DNA of 64,000 nucleotides from Trichopria drosophilae (Eukaryota > Arthropoda > Insecta > Hymenoptera > Diapriidae). This document shows, one piece after another, positions 1-11,877 of this stretch (its first letter is position 1; every line of letters starts with the position of its first letter). The notes under the pieces are model-generated. The model did no database searches and had not been told where the DNA came from. It saw only the letters and a program-made list of their open reading frames with translations. Made by a program: the position numbers and the translations under genes. The stretch covers positions 67,320,501 through 67,384,500 of the forward strand of contig CM059585.1 of assembly GCA_030407085.1 (NCBI GenBank), in the 5' to 3' direction.

Positions 1-560
1 TCAAAATTGATATAAAGTGGTTATTGGAGTCGCTGGTGGTAAATTTGACGTTTCTTTTTGAAAATTAAAAATGGCGGATCCGATATGGCGGACGATTTTT
101 AAAAATCTGTATTGTATTCGCTCAAAATTCTTAAAAGGGGTAATTGGAGTCGCTGGTTAGTGATTTGAAATAAAAATTAAAAAATACAAAAAATAACGAA
201 AAAACGTCACACGAAATCCTACCATTGCAGCCTCCTCACGACGTGCTCTTGGTAGAGAATTTTTTTCTAGTGAATGCAAGCCGGTAATATTTTTTTTAAA
301 ATCAATAACCCCCTAGTAACAGTTTTGAGGAAATACTACAGTTATTTGTGAAAATCGACCGCCTTATTGGATCCGTAATTCGATAAATTCGTCAAATTAA
401 AAGAAAAACAACTTTAAATTCATAACCAGCGACCCCAATAACCATTTTATAACAATGTTTAGCAAAACGATAATTACTTTTGAAAATCGTCCGCCATATT
501 GGATCCGCCATTTAAGATGTTCAAAAAGCAACTTCAAATTCATAATCAGCCACCCCAGAA
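1..560. repeat. GGATCC-core dispersed repeat, degenerate tandem units
   Basis: AT-rich sequence with repeated cores of the form gccatattggatccgccat (either orientation) near 71-100, 365-390 and 487-515, each followed by text like 'attcataaccagcgacccc'. Units recur about every 120 bp and are diverged. The same family is seen at 31.6-32.5 kb, near 23.6 kb, at 34.8-35.05 kb and near 39.66 kb. No coding sequence was found. It is probably a non-autonomous transposon or satellite-like repeat; the family is not named from sequence. Confidence 0.7.
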
Positions 561-1500
561 ACCCCCCAGTAACAATTTTTTATCAAGTCCAATAATGTTT
601 AAAGTAAAAAAATGAGTGATAGTTTTGACGCCATTATCACAAAAGTATTCAAAATTGACAACATTTGCACTAAACATAACTATTCAAAACTTGCACATTT
701 ACATATGCGCAGAAAAAGACCATTTTCGTTTATATTATGTTTATAACATGTTTATACTTCATCGATTCCACTGTAATTTGTTAAATAATGGTTCTTGAAG
801 ACATTCAATTCAAATTTAAAATCAGATTTTCAACATTCAAAATGGCGGAAGAAAATTCGAAAAATGGTTTGATTTCTATAAAAAGTCGTACTTTTAGATT
901 TTGTAATCCCGAATTTAGAATTCGAGTCTTGACACAAAGTATCTGAAACTCCAATACAATCTATTACCAAACCATCCATAGCAAATTATCAATCGTAAAA
1001 AATGTAAAAGATTTTGTTTGTAAATTTTATATCCTGCTCTCTGTCGAATCGGGAGACAACACAAATAGAGGACCTGCTGGTTGTTGACTTCGTTTTTTTT
1101 TAATTTGTTGGTACTTTTGGCGTTTTAAAATGTTTTCTTATTTCTATTTCCATTATGATTTTATTCTTTTGTTTTGTTTTCTGTATCTATTGTTTTTTTT
1201 TCTTTTTTTATCTTTTCAGTAGTCTTTCTAATAGCTGATTTTCGCCTGACTGCTAAGGGGTTAATTATTATTATCAATGAACACAACGATAAATAAAATT
1301 TCGTATTTAAAACAAAAATCTTGCAAATATTAAAAATATTAAAACTACAAGAAAAACAAATAAATAAAGACTAGCATATTGTATATCTAGGGCGCAAAGG
1401 AATGAATTGGGAACCGGCACGTCGAGCAACATGTGGGGAGGGGGAGGGGGGGAGGTCAGAAATCCTGCAAAGTCATGTCTACAATTCCTTAATTTTCACC
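561..1500. other. AT-rich stretch without a recognisable gene
   Basis: Only short, low-complexity open frames. A further partial repeat core (atggcgg) lies near 840. The sequence aaggggttaatt near 1250 resembles the CCCC/TTAA end of piggyBac-type elements and could be the right end of the element that contains the 1-560 repeats, but no left end is in the window. A G-rich run sits at 1434-1455. Confidence 0.5.
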
Positions 1501-1520
1501 CGTGATATACATGATACTTT

Positions 1521-1747
1521 TGTCACACCTGCACATTAAAAAAAGAGTACGCATTTATAATGCTGGTGAAGTGCAAGACGGGGGCGAAATGGTGAAAACC
1601 GAGAAGCGGGCACAAAACGGTGAAAAGTGCCCTGTTCAGCGAGCGCGAAATCGGAATAGAGCCCCCGACCCCAGAAGGCACACGCGCTGAAATCGGTTCA
1701 TGTCGAACGCTTTACCGTAACGACGGGGAATTTGTGCAGGTGTGATA
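1521..1747. mobile_element. possible small MITE with 13-bp terminal inverted repeats
   Basis: The sequence tcacacctgcaca near 1521 is mirrored by tgtgcaggtgtga near 1733-1745, enclosing about 225 bp with no coding capacity. I could not find a matching target-site duplication, so this may be a chance inverted repeat or a decayed MITE. Confidence 0.3.
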
Positions 1748-1845
1748 AATAGAATATGAACAAAAGAAGTTTGAATTCATGACCGAAATTCATGACTCTA
1801 AAGTGAAAACATACATCAGACCTTATCGAAAAATATTCGTTCAAA

Positions 1846-2259
1846 TTATGAGACATGTGCAGAAAATATGTTTTCTTTTAAAATAAACTTATTAAGATAA
1901 CAAGAGCCAAAAAATAAATCGACTCTGACAGATGATAAAATCGACGCGACTGATGCTGGAGCGGGCCGCGTCCTGTGAAGTGCATGCCACGGGGCTAGAG
2001 GGCTTCGCGCAGAGGAAGAGAATAACACTACCACGTAACGATAGTTGAGCTCTACAAGGTTTCTCATATAGAACAATCGCCTAGAGTCAGAATCTAGTTG
2101 ACCACGACTAAAGTAGATTATCTTTATTTTTGACGTGTTAACTTGTAGGCCGTTGAAAGCGCAGTAGTCCGCTAGAATTTCCAGTTTTCTGTAGATATCT
2201 AAAGGCGCGCACGCGAACACTGCCCTTTTCCTGAAAATGTACACACATCGGATAGGCAC
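1846..2259 (-). pseudogene. LINE reverse transcriptase fragment (past the catalytic region)
   Basis: A 137-codon open stretch contains LEILADYCAFNGLQVNTSKI followed by KIIYFSRG, the segment downstream of the (F/Y)xDD box in many non-LTR reverse transcriptases (helix, 'N-L-VN-KTK' motif, then beta strand). The xxDD box and everything upstream are missing, and the sequence after about residue 75 loses similarity. It is a short dead LINE relic; clade not assigned. No intact LINE neighbours it. Confidence 0.6.
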
Positions 2260-2770
2260 AAAATAAACGGTAGAGGACTCAGCATTTCACATTATAAGGC
2301 GCCTACCGAAACCTTGAATTCGCTAGGAGGACCATTAGAGTCCTGGACTAAGAGAGAAACTGTTCGATACATGGCTTACACTATACGTATAAAGGACCAC
2401 GCACAAAACGTATGGAAAATGGCTCCCAGTCGATTTGGTTGAAATTGGAGTATGTTGCTGTTCAAGTGATTCTGAACAAATGTTTCCATGGGCTCAACCT
2501 TATCCTATGAACAGTTTTTCCGCTAGGAGATCCGGAAAAGCGCAAGATACGAATTTTCTGATTTCAGTTGTAGCAAATTATTATTATTTGATTTATGCTT
2601 GTATTATCATTGTATTATATGCACTATCGCGATGTTTCGTGTCAGTCAACGTGTGTGTTCGTGCGTGTGTGACCTGCTCTCGGCGTAACCCAGGATCAAC
2701 GACGTGGACGTAGCAGGAAGCTGATCCCTTCGGGTTGTTGGTTTAACGTGAGTAATCCCCTAGCCTCTCA
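2260..2770. other. no recognisable gene
   Basis: Unique-looking sequence of average composition between a LINE scrap and the GT microsatellite. One 92-codon open frame (2435-2713, plus) has no recognisable domain and ends in the low-complexity border, so I do not call it a gene. Confidence 0.4.
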
Positions 2771-2771
2771 C

Positions 2772-2773
2772 GC

Positions 2774-2822
<49 letters not shown>

Positions 2823-2894
2823 TGTGCCAAAAGAAATTGAGACCCCGCGGTTCGTCACTCCCGCAGTGTTTTGTGACTCCAAACTCACTCTGAT

Positions 2895-2929
<35 letters not shown>

Positions 2930-3033
2930 TGTGTGTGTCTGTGTGTGTCTGTGTGTGTGAGTGTGCCAAAAGAAATTGAGACCCCGCGGTTCGTCACTCC
3001 CGCAGTGTTTTGTGACTCCAAACTCACTCTGAT

Positions 3034-3088
<55 letters not shown>

Positions 3089-3118
3089 TGTGTGTGTGCG
3101 CGCGCGTGCGTGCGTGTA
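2772..3118. repeat. GT/GC microsatellite with a 139-bp tandem duplication
   Basis: Runs of (CG)n and (TG)n interrupted by a non-repetitive segment of about 78 bp that begins gagtgtgccaaaag and ends cactctgatgag. The segment occurs twice, at 2820-2897 and 2959-3036, with no difference I can see, giving a 139-bp period. The duplication therefore includes the unique segment plus a neighbouring GT tract, as expected from unequal exchange or replication slippage. Cys-Val repeats translated from it are artefacts. Confidence 0.9.
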
Positions 3119-3725
3119 TGTTAGCTTGGGTGTGCTTGCGCGTGGGCTCGTGTGGAACTTCTAATTAAGTTACGTGATCATTCCTTGGAAGTGGTCGGTT
3201 TCCTGCATCAGCGATGGTTTGAATAAGTGTAGTTGACGGATATTTTATGAGCATATGTATTAGTATACTTACCAAAATAAAATATGTAATAAGACAGAAA
3301 GACAATATCGATTTCAATCTGAACTTTGCCGTCTTTAGTATATTTTATATGTCTACTTCGTTTCGGGCAACTGTAAAACACGACACCTAAAAGAAAATCT
3401 GGGAGAGGGAATTCACATTCTTCAAAATGTCATTCGCGTTCTAAAAAACATACAGCTGAGCTGCGTTCATCATTGGTTTATAATCTCGGGATTTGAAAAT
3501 AATTAAACAGCATGACAGTCGACAGGATCATACGTCCCTTCCAATACCAACCAATAATTCTCTGTAATGGAAAAAGCTTAACAAAAGAAGGCTCTCCAAG
3601 TTTCAACCGAAGCTACTAAGCCCGTGTTTGTTTTTTAACTATATAAACGAACCGTGCTCCAGAAAGCCGCCGAGTCATAGACCAATGTAAATCTGTTCAT
3701 CAATGACTTATACATCTGAACAGAC
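3119..3725. other. no recognisable gene
   Basis: Mixed AT-rich sequence between the microsatellite and a LINE relic. I see no reading frame of interest, no inverted repeat and no promoter-like arrangement. Confidence 0.4.
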
Positions 3726-3731
3726 TGAGCT

Positions 3732-4430
3732 TCATATGCACTCCTTCTCATCGCGATTAAAGTTCGTTTTGTGGTTTTTCTGGCCTGATCTATCAAACAA
3801 AGCGCTACGGTAAGGTCGCTCAGCTTTACAGTTTTTATTCAAAAACACGGACAATATTTTTGATTTAATTGCCGCATATTTGATAGACTCAAAGAAATCG
3901 GTAAATACGACGTCAATATTCTCGTTCGGTCGCATAAAATCAGGCAGTTACGTCGGTTTAATGCCTCTGAAAAACCTTGACTCCCACCATCCAACTTATT
4001 GTTTTTTACTTTTATACTTTGCAACTAAGATCATAGGACTGTCGCTGCGTAGATCGAAGAGAACCTACATAAAGTCACAAAGCAACTGCAAGATGGTCAG
4101 ATACATGAAACTCGACACCCTATGTCAACTCAGGAATGAAGGAAAGATGAGTGGACGACATCCGGACGAGATCAATCGTGCTGAAGCTTCTACTCCCTAG
4201 ATAGAAGAAATGAGCCGGATTCTCGTTTTCAGACCTACCGTTAATTAAAGTGAAATTGTGAAAATGTATTAAATCGATTAAAAGTGAGCCACTATTAGAA
4301 TGTTGGACCTCGTGCGATCTCCTGTGAAGCGACACACCCAAACCTTCAAATAAATAATCCGCGACTAAACTATCATCAATTGACCCGACTCTCACATTAA
4401 AATCGCCCCTGACTGCAAGCATCCAGTCTA
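3732..4430 (-). pseudogene. LINE APE-type endonuclease relic
   Basis: The frame at 4120-4422 reads VRGDFNVRVGSIDD and later TLINGR and FSTIDLV, the Asp-Phe-Asn strand and Ser/Thr-x-Asp-hydrophobic motif of apurinic-type LINE endonucleases. Two further frames at 3839-4024 and 3732-3935 continue in the same direction and probably represent the endonuclease end and the linker before the RT, separated by frameshifts. The RT itself is absent. It is a decayed, internally frameshifted LINE fragment, likely of the same broad jockey/CR1-like type as the relics at 15.6, 36 and 54 kb (inference). Confidence 0.6.
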
Positions 4431-4597
4431 AGTATTGAGCTTTTAGAGAATTTAAAAGAGTTTACAAATTATTGAGAATCGCCAACAAATCTGAGGAAGA
4501 AAAATATAAATGCAGCCAACAATAAACAAAATTGGAAAAGTAGTAACGTGATAAAAGATCCAAAGGCTTACAATCATTTGCAATCGCGGTATACAGC

Positions 4598-4611
4598 CCC
4601 CCCCCCCCCCA
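4598..4611. repeat. poly-C run
   Basis: Homopolymer of about a dozen C just upstream of the GC-rich insertion; length in the true genome may vary. Confidence 0.8.
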
Positions 4612-4674
4612 CTAGGCCGACCATGGGTGTCCGATCGAGTGGTGGGTAAAAATATCGAAAAAGAGATTGTTTAC

Positions 4675-4689
4675 TGTTAAGTCATCCTC
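4675..4689. repeat. left 15-bp direct repeat (target-site duplication)
   Basis: tgttaagtcatcctc, identical to 6044-6058. Removing the intervening DNA plus one copy leaves a plausible empty site. Confidence 0.75.
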
Positions 4690-6043
4690 CCCCCAGAGGG
4701 GGAGGACGTGTGGGAGTCCGTCCAGGCCTGCTTGAACCCGCGGGCTTGCGGAACCTGCTAGTTCCTCCTTCGAGAAGGTTGTCGTTCCTGGGACAGCTCG
4801 AGACAACCTCAGGGGGCCTGCTGTTTGTCAGGTCGGCCCATACTTTCAGACAGTAGGCCACGGGCACAGGGTCAGCCGCGAGGGACCCGAGACAAGTGGC
4901 TTCGGCTGCGCCCGATTTGAGGGCCCCTTTCGCTCTCGGGGGCCCATAGATTGGAAAGTTTGGAGGCGGCCAAAGTCCCTGGGCCGGGGGACTGCGGCTG
5001 CCATCGCACCCCAGGGAGGGGGAGAGGGGAACCTGTTCCTGGCGGGTTCCGCTCCCCAAGGGAGGACTCTGTCGTCTCCCGGGCTGCCCTAGACGGACCT
5101 CAGGGAGGGAGGAGAGGGGAACCCGATCCAGGCGGGTTTCGCTCCTCCAAGGGAGAATGTCGTTGTCTCCCGAGCTGCCCTAGACGACCTTAGGGGGTCG
5201 GCTGGAAGGTGTGAGCTACCCATCACGCTGGACGGTCGGGTCCGGGCACGTGGTCAGCCCCGAGGGACCCGAGACAAGTGGCTTCGGCTGCGCCCGTTGA
5301 GATACCCCGCGCAAGCGGGGCCGTTGAGCCGGGCGGCGGAGGACCCTGGGTAGGGGGTCTAACGCCGCACTTGATCAAAGCGTGGGGCCCGTGACACGGC
5401 ACGGGTCCCATTGGAAAGCGCAGAGCGCCTTTGAGACGTGAGTGGCGTCCCATCGGCTCTGGCCGATGGGCGCACAGGTTCAGCATGCAGGGGGTGGGGG
5501 GCTTCGGCCCTTCGGGAGCTGGAGACCCCGCATACCATCGAGCTGGGCAACCAATCCCGTGTAGGCAAGTACTCAACTGGTAGAGGGCTGGTGTTTGAAT
5601 CATGGCCAGTCCTCGCAATGACACTCCAGGTCACAAAACGGTACTCTCGGGGGCTGTTCCAAGCGGGGTGACCTTCGGGGAACCCTTTCAGCCATTGGTG
5701 TTGGACTCGAGCGGGTAGTGGTTTCAAAAGCCTGCACGCTGGGCTAGGAGCATTCTGATAGGACTGGAAGGACTCTCCCCGGGTCTGTGAAGGTCTCGCT
5801 TGCTCCGCTGTGTGAGTTGCAATGCAACTCGGGTGCGACCCTGCAGAGAGTCGTAGGGATTAGAAAGGTCCTCTCCTCACCGAGGAGCTCGAGAAGTCTT
5901 GCCGCTTGAAGAGAGATTTGGTAGAGGCCCCGGAAGAAGGGGTCTCGGGTTGGTCCGGGCGTATCCCGGCTCCGCGCCATGGGGCCCGAGCCTTAGAGCC
6001 TTGCGGCGGGTAAGGCTCGGTTAACAAATTACGAGGTGACGAA
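4690..6043. mobile_element. GC-rich, internally repetitive retroposon-like insertion
   Basis: About 1.35 kb of very GC-rich sequence in AT-rich surroundings. It is bounded by an exact 15-bp direct repeat tgttaagtcatcctc at 4675-4689 and 6044-6058, which looks like a target-site duplication from target-primed retroposition or a staggered insertion. There is no terminal inverted repeat and no poly-A. Internal repeats include a ~45-bp segment with gagacaagtggcttcggct at 4871-4914 and 5253-5297, and a ~110-bp tandem pair at about 5000-5190. Open frames exist on both strands but are typical of GC-rich sequence and show no recognisable domain. It might be the fused UTRs of an R1-type LINE or a large SINE-like element; family unknown. 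Confidence 0.65.
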
Positions 6044-6058
6044 TGTTAAGTCATCCTC
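6044..6058. repeat. right 15-bp direct repeat (target-site duplication)
   Basis: tgttaagtcatcctc, identical to 4675-4689; the composition drops back to AT-rich immediately after it. Confidence 0.75.
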
Positions 6059-6421
6059 GTCCATATACCAGTTTTCTGAATAATTCATCAAGTCCTTATT
6101 AGGAAATAATTGGTTATTGCGCGGATCCTCGTTCGACGTGTACAAAGCACTCTCCGCCCACGAGGGCCTGCCGTCTATTGCCATATAAGGTCATTCTGGG
6201 GAGAAGGGGGAAATAGTTTTCTTTGATGATACCGATAGATAGGGCATGCGCTCTGAGGACTCAGCAAGCACGAGTTTTCTCCGCACTTGTTTAATTACAC
6301 TTTCCGCTGCAGGCTAATTTTTAGGTACAACACGCAAATAATCCAAATTGAAAGAGGGCGTTGAAAAACACTGTCAGCATCACACTGCGACAAACGCAGA
6401 ATCGTACACTTCCTTATTGTA
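6059..6421. other. no recognisable gene
   Basis: Flank between the GC-rich insertion and the gypsy element. The minus strand has a partly open frame with no domain I can name. Confidence 0.4.
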
Positions 6422-6425
6422 GTTT

Positions 6426-6651
6426 TGTAACGTGGACTAGGGCCGCAGTAAATAAACCACACATACAAGTTGAAAAAATGAATTTAACTAACGATTTATA
6501 ATGACTTACAATTAGGTCCTTAGTTTACGGGATTCCGCGAGAGGCACTCGGATCACTCACGAGTCACTTAAACTAAACTTAGCTTGCGTGCACAGCACTG
6601 ACTAACTTATTGTGGGGCCGCGTTACGCAGAACGCGTCGCCCCCACTCTTA

Positions 6652-6682
<31 letters not shown>

Positions 6683-6713
6683 GCTCTCTCTCTCTGTGTA
6701 ACGGTCCGTTACA
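6426..6713 (-). repeat. gypsy 3' LTR
   Basis: Reads TGTAACG... to ...CCGTTACA on the plus strand, about 288 bp, matching 12287-12572 except for the CT tract (about 6654-6696) and one base near 6490. The ends TGTAAC/GTTACA form the short terminal inverted repeat. Confidence 0.95.
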
Positions 6714-6730
6714 CCCCCCCCCCTCTCTTC
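6714..6730 (-). promoter_or_regulatory. polypurine tract of the gypsy element
   Basis: On the minus strand a purine-only run (gaagagaggggggggg) lies directly before the 3' LTR, where the plus-strand primer for reverse transcription is expected. Confidence 0.75.
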
Positions 6731-6736
6731 GGCCTC

Positions 6737-7565
<829 letters not shown>

Positions 7566-10500
7566 TTCCCTATGTTTTTCCCCGTTTCTGTTTTTAGTAT
7601 GTATGTTGTTGGTGATAGTTTTTCTTTTATTATGTGTGGTCCTGAGTAAGGTTTGTTTAATTTAGCTGATGTGTAGTTTGCTGCTGATGATAGTGTATAG
7701 TCTTTCTTTAATACTTTGTCTCCTATATTGAATTGTATTTCTCTGTGTCGTAAATTGTAGTTGTGTAGTTGTTTGTTTTGTGCTTGTTGTATGTTTTTAT
7801 GTATTTCATCTCTGTACGAGTTTATTATTTTTAATCTGTCTATCCAGTCTTGAGGTGCGTTAGGTATTATTTGTGTGGTTTTTTCTATTTGGTTTCTTGT
7901 TGAGTGTATTGGTTGTAATTCTCTTCCTAAGTTTAGGAATGCTGGTGTGTATTGTGTTGATGTGTGATAAGATGTATTTAGTGCGAATTGGTAGTCATGT
8001 ATATTTGTGTCCCATTCTCTGTGGTTTTGTTCTAGATATGCTTGTATCATTGTTTTTATTGTTCGGTTTGTTCTTTCTGTTGGGTTTGCTTGTGGGTGAT
8101 ATAGTGGTGTTGTATCGTGTTTTATTCCTAGTTGTTGAGTTATGTTTTTTATGATTTTGTTAATGTATGGTTTTCCGTTGTCTGATAGTATTGTTTTGGG
8201 TGTGCCCCATCTCATTATTATGTGTGTTAGTAGCGTGTCTTTTATCGTTTGTGCGTTAGCTTTTTTTATTGGTATTAGTTCTACCCATTTCGTTGTTATA
8301 TCCTGAAATACCAGTAAGTATTGATTACGTTTTTTTGATAATGGTTCTGGTCCCATTATATCTGTTGTTATTGTTGTCCATGGTTCTCCTATTTGTCTGT
8401 TTGTCATGTGTCCGGCTGGTCGTTGTTGTATTATTTTGATTTTTTGGCATATGTCGCAGTGTTTTATGTATTTTACTAAGTCTTTGTATAGTCCTGGCCA
8501 GTAATATGATTTTGCTATTTTTTTGTATTTTTTTTCTATTCCCTAGTGTCCGGCTTGTGTGTCGTCGTGGTTTTCTTGTAGTATTTTTTTGTGTTGTGAG
8601 TCCGGTATTGCTAATTTCCATGGGTTTGGGTCTGGTCTAATGTTGCTGTGTAGTGGGTCTGGTATGTACCTGTAGAGTTGTTCGTTTTCGAATTTCCATT
8701 CTGGATATAAATCTTCATTGTTTTGTACTGTTGTTTTTTGTTTGTTGTACCAATTGTCTGTTTGTCTTTCTGACAGTGGTGATAGGTGTTCTGTGTGTTT
8801 TGTGTTATGTGTTTCATATTTGCGTGAGAGTGCGTCCGGTATGTAGTTTAGTGTTCCTTTCCTGTACTTTATTTCGTAATCGTATTCGAGTAACTCCAGT
8901 CCCCATCTGGCTAGTCTGCCTGTTGGATTTTTTAAATTGTGTAGCCATTTTAATGATTCATGGTCTGTGTATATTTTAAAGTGGTATCCTTCTATATATT
9001 GCCTAAATTTCTTTATTGCCCAGACTACTCCTAAGCATTCCTTTTCGGATGCTGAGTATTTTTTTTCTTGCTGTGTGAGTGCCCTACTTATGTAAGCTAT
9101 GGCGTGTTCTTTTTTTTCTACTATTTGTGATAATACTGCTCCTAATCCTGTGTCACTTGCATCTGTACTTATGTGGAATGTTTTTGTAAAATCTGGTCGT
9201 ATTAGTGTTGGTGAAGATGTGAGTCTGTGTTTTATGTAATTAAATGCGTTTTGTTGTTCTTGACCCCATTGTAGTTTTGTGTTATTTTTTAATAGTCGTG
9301 TTATTGGTTCTGTTATTTGTGCAAAATTAGGTATAAATTGTCTGTACCATGATGCCATTCCTAACAGTCTGCGTATTTGTTTGAGTGTTTTGGAGATTGG
9401 GTAGTTATGTATTGCCTCTGTTTTTTCTGGATTAATCTGTAATCCATGTTTATTTACTATGTAACCTAAATATTCTACTTGGCTTACGCCAAATTCACAT
9501 TTTCCCGTGTTTAGAATTAAACCTGCATCTTTTATTGTATTTAGTGTTTTTGTTAGTAGTTGTTTGTGTTCTTCAAATGTTTCTGATACAATTATAATGT
9601 CGTCTAGGTATGCGAATATGTGAGGATTTTCGTCGTGTCCTATTATTTTGTCTAGTAGTCTTTGGAATGTGGCTGGTGCGTTTGTCAATCCGTATGGCAT
9701 TCGTTTAAATTGGTAAAGTCCTTTTCCTGGTACTATGAAAGCGGTTAGGTGTTTGCTATTGTTTTCTAGTGGTATCTGGTAGTATGCTTGGCTTAGGTCT
9801 AGTTTCGATATTATTTTTGCTGTTGGTAATGTTTTTAGTATGGAGTCCATTTTTGGTAGTGGGTAAGCGTCTTTTTTTGTTACTGAATTTAATTTTCGGA
9901 AATCTAGGCAAAATCTGTATGTACCATTTTGTTTTTTTATCATTATTATTGGGCTTGACCAATCGCTTTTTGATGGTTCAATGATTTCATCTTTTAGCAT
10001 TTCCTCTACTTGTTCATGTATTTTTTTGTTAATAATTGGTGATACTGTGTACGCTCTTTGTTTTATTGGTTTGTGATTTTGTACGTCAATTGTGTGCTCT
10101 GTCAGTCTGGTTAGCCCAATCTTTTTATTTTCTGTTAATTTGTGTACTATTGTTTGGATTTCGTGTTGTTGTGTTGGTGTAAGTTCTATCAGTCCTGTGT
10201 GTGTTTTTTCCTGTATACTATATAGTGTTCTGTTTGGTAGTGTGTCTGGTGTTGGTAGTAAAGGTTTTTTTTTGTAAGTGTGTGTTTGTTCTTGGTTTTT
10301 CATCGCTTGAATGTTTGTCGGTGTTTCTTTAAAGAACCATGTTTCCTGTTCATAGTCTGGTATTATTTTTGCTTTTTTTATGTAGTCTATTCCTAAGATG
10401 CATTCTATTTTTATGTCCGGTGCTATTCTTATGTTTGTGTTGAGTGTTTTATTTTTTAATGTAATTGGCAGTTCTACTATTCCTATAATTTCTATATTAG

Positions 10501-10719
10501 TGTCGTTTGCTAGTTGTACTTTAATATCGTTGTTTGTAATTTTAATAATTTTTTTTTGTATTTTGTTTCCTAATTTTTGTATGCCTGTTTGTCCTATGTA
10601 TGTGTTTGTTGCACCTGGGTCAACTAATGCAGTAATTTGAGAGTTACCTATTTTAATTTGTGTGTACGAACGAGGGTCGTTTTCTATCTCTGAAGCTAAA
10701 TTGACCCATTCTTTTAGCT

Positions 10720-11877
10720 TCAGTGTCGGTTTCCCTGTTCATTGTTGTTTGTGCACTGTTTGTATGATTGTTGTTTTGGGCATTCTCGTTTGTAATGTCC
10801 TCGTTGTCCGCACTTGAAGCATTGTTCTACTGTATTTTGTGTTTTTTCTTTTTCTGTCTGTTGTCTGTAATTTTTGTAAGTTGAGTAATTATTTGTTTGT
10901 GGTGTATATGTTTTTGGTTTGTAATATCGTGTTTTTTGTGTGTAAGTGTGTGGTGTAGGTGTGAATTCTTTTGCGTAGATGTTTAATGGTGTGTGTGTTT
11001 TTGGTGTGTAATTTTGTGTGATTTGTTTTCCTCTGTTTTTTTGAGTTAGTCTTTCGAATTCTGTCCCTATTGTTTGTAATTCTTTGAATGTGTGTATTTC
11101 ATAGCGTCTGATGTGGTATTGGTATTCTTGTCTTAAGTGTTCGTATGTTTTATCTAATTGTTTTTCTAGTGTGTATGGTGGGTGTAACTGGTTTAATAAT
11201 GTCCTGTAGTGTAATATAAAATCTATTATTTTTTCTGTTGGTTTTTGAAATTTCTCTTCTAATTGTTTTTTTATATTAGTTCTATATGATTTATTTTGAA
11301 ATGTGTCTAATAATGTCTCTGTAAATTGTTCCCAGTTATTCCATTCGTTTTTATTTAATTTATACCAGTCGTATGCATTTCCTGATAATAATATTGGTAT
11401 TGTTTTGTATAATTCGTCATTTGATAAATTATATCCGTTTTGTAGTTCTGTTAGTCTTTCTAAGAAGTCATATATGTTTTCATTTTCCTTTCCTTCAAAT
11501 TTTAATTGCCAGTTTTGTACCACTTCCATAGGTGTTTTTTTTGTATAGATTTGCCATGGAATGAAGTTTTGATTTTGTGTGTGTAAATGTTGATGTTGTG
11601 TATATGTGTTTTCTCTTTCTGTGTTTTGGTTCTGTTCTTGTCTGTGTGGTGTATTATTTTCCTCTTCTATTTGATCGTCGTTTTGTGTTTGTCGTAAAGC
11701 GTATGCGTTGTTTCTTTGTAAATGTGTGTTCCTACCGTTTTCTGAGTATTCGTCTAATAGGTTCCGTACTCTTATATTTGGCATAATGTGTTGTGATTGT
11801 TGATTTTGATTATTTATTGGTGTGCCTTGTCTGTTTGTGTTTGTAAGTAGTTCTTTATTTAGTTCTTCTATTGTCAT
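10720..11877 (-). CDS. gag: gypsy gag, 385 aa
   Basis: An uninterrupted frame from ATG at 11877 to TGA at 10720. The central region resembles the retrotransposon gag capsid domain (IPILLSGNAYDWYKLN; WEQFTETLLDTF; residues about 155-200), and a single CCHC knuckle, CFKCGQRGHYKREC, lies near the C-terminus. The length is usual for a Ty3/gypsy Gag. The protein is Gln/Thr/Asn-rich, reflecting the A/C-rich coding strand. The stop codon lies 6 nt after a GGGAAAC slippery heptamer that leads into pol. Confidence 0.93.
   Translation of the reverse strand: MTIEELNKELLTNTNRQGTPINNQNQQSQHIMPNIRVRNLLDEYSENGRNTHLQRNNAYALRQTQNDDQIEEENNTPHRQEQNQNTERENTYTQHQHLHTQNQNFIPWQIYTKKTPMEVVQNWQLKFEGKENENIYDFLERLTELQNGYNLSNDELYKTIPILLSGNAYDWYKLNKNEWNNWEQFTETLLDTFQNKSYRTNIKKQLEEKFQKPTEKIIDFILHYRTLLNQLHPPYTLEKQLDKTYEHLRQEYQYHIRRYEIHTFKELQTIGTEFERLTQKNRGKQITQNYTPKTHTPLNIYAKEFTPTPHTYTQKTRYYKPKTYTPQTNNYSTYKNYRQQTEKEKTQNTVEQCFKCGQRGHYKRECPKQQSYKQCTNNNEQGNRH
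10729..10735 (-). promoter_or_regulatory. canonical -1 ribosomal frameshift site GGGAAAC
   Basis: On the minus strand the gag codons read caG GGA AAC, a perfect X-XXY-YYZ heptamer in the zero frame, 6 nt before the gag TGA. The downstream pol frame is exactly the -1 frame and stays open into the protease. No downstream pseudoknot was folded. Confidence 0.8.

Noticed and set aside
2788..3124. Cys-Val-rich open frames in the GT microsatellite
   Set aside because: They are direct translations of (GT)n and its complement; no conserved start, no flanking coding signal.
4682..5980. Several long open frames on both strands of the GC-rich insertion
   Set aside because: Overlapping frames on both strands are expected from high GC content (few stop codons); repeats and lack of any domain argue against coding.
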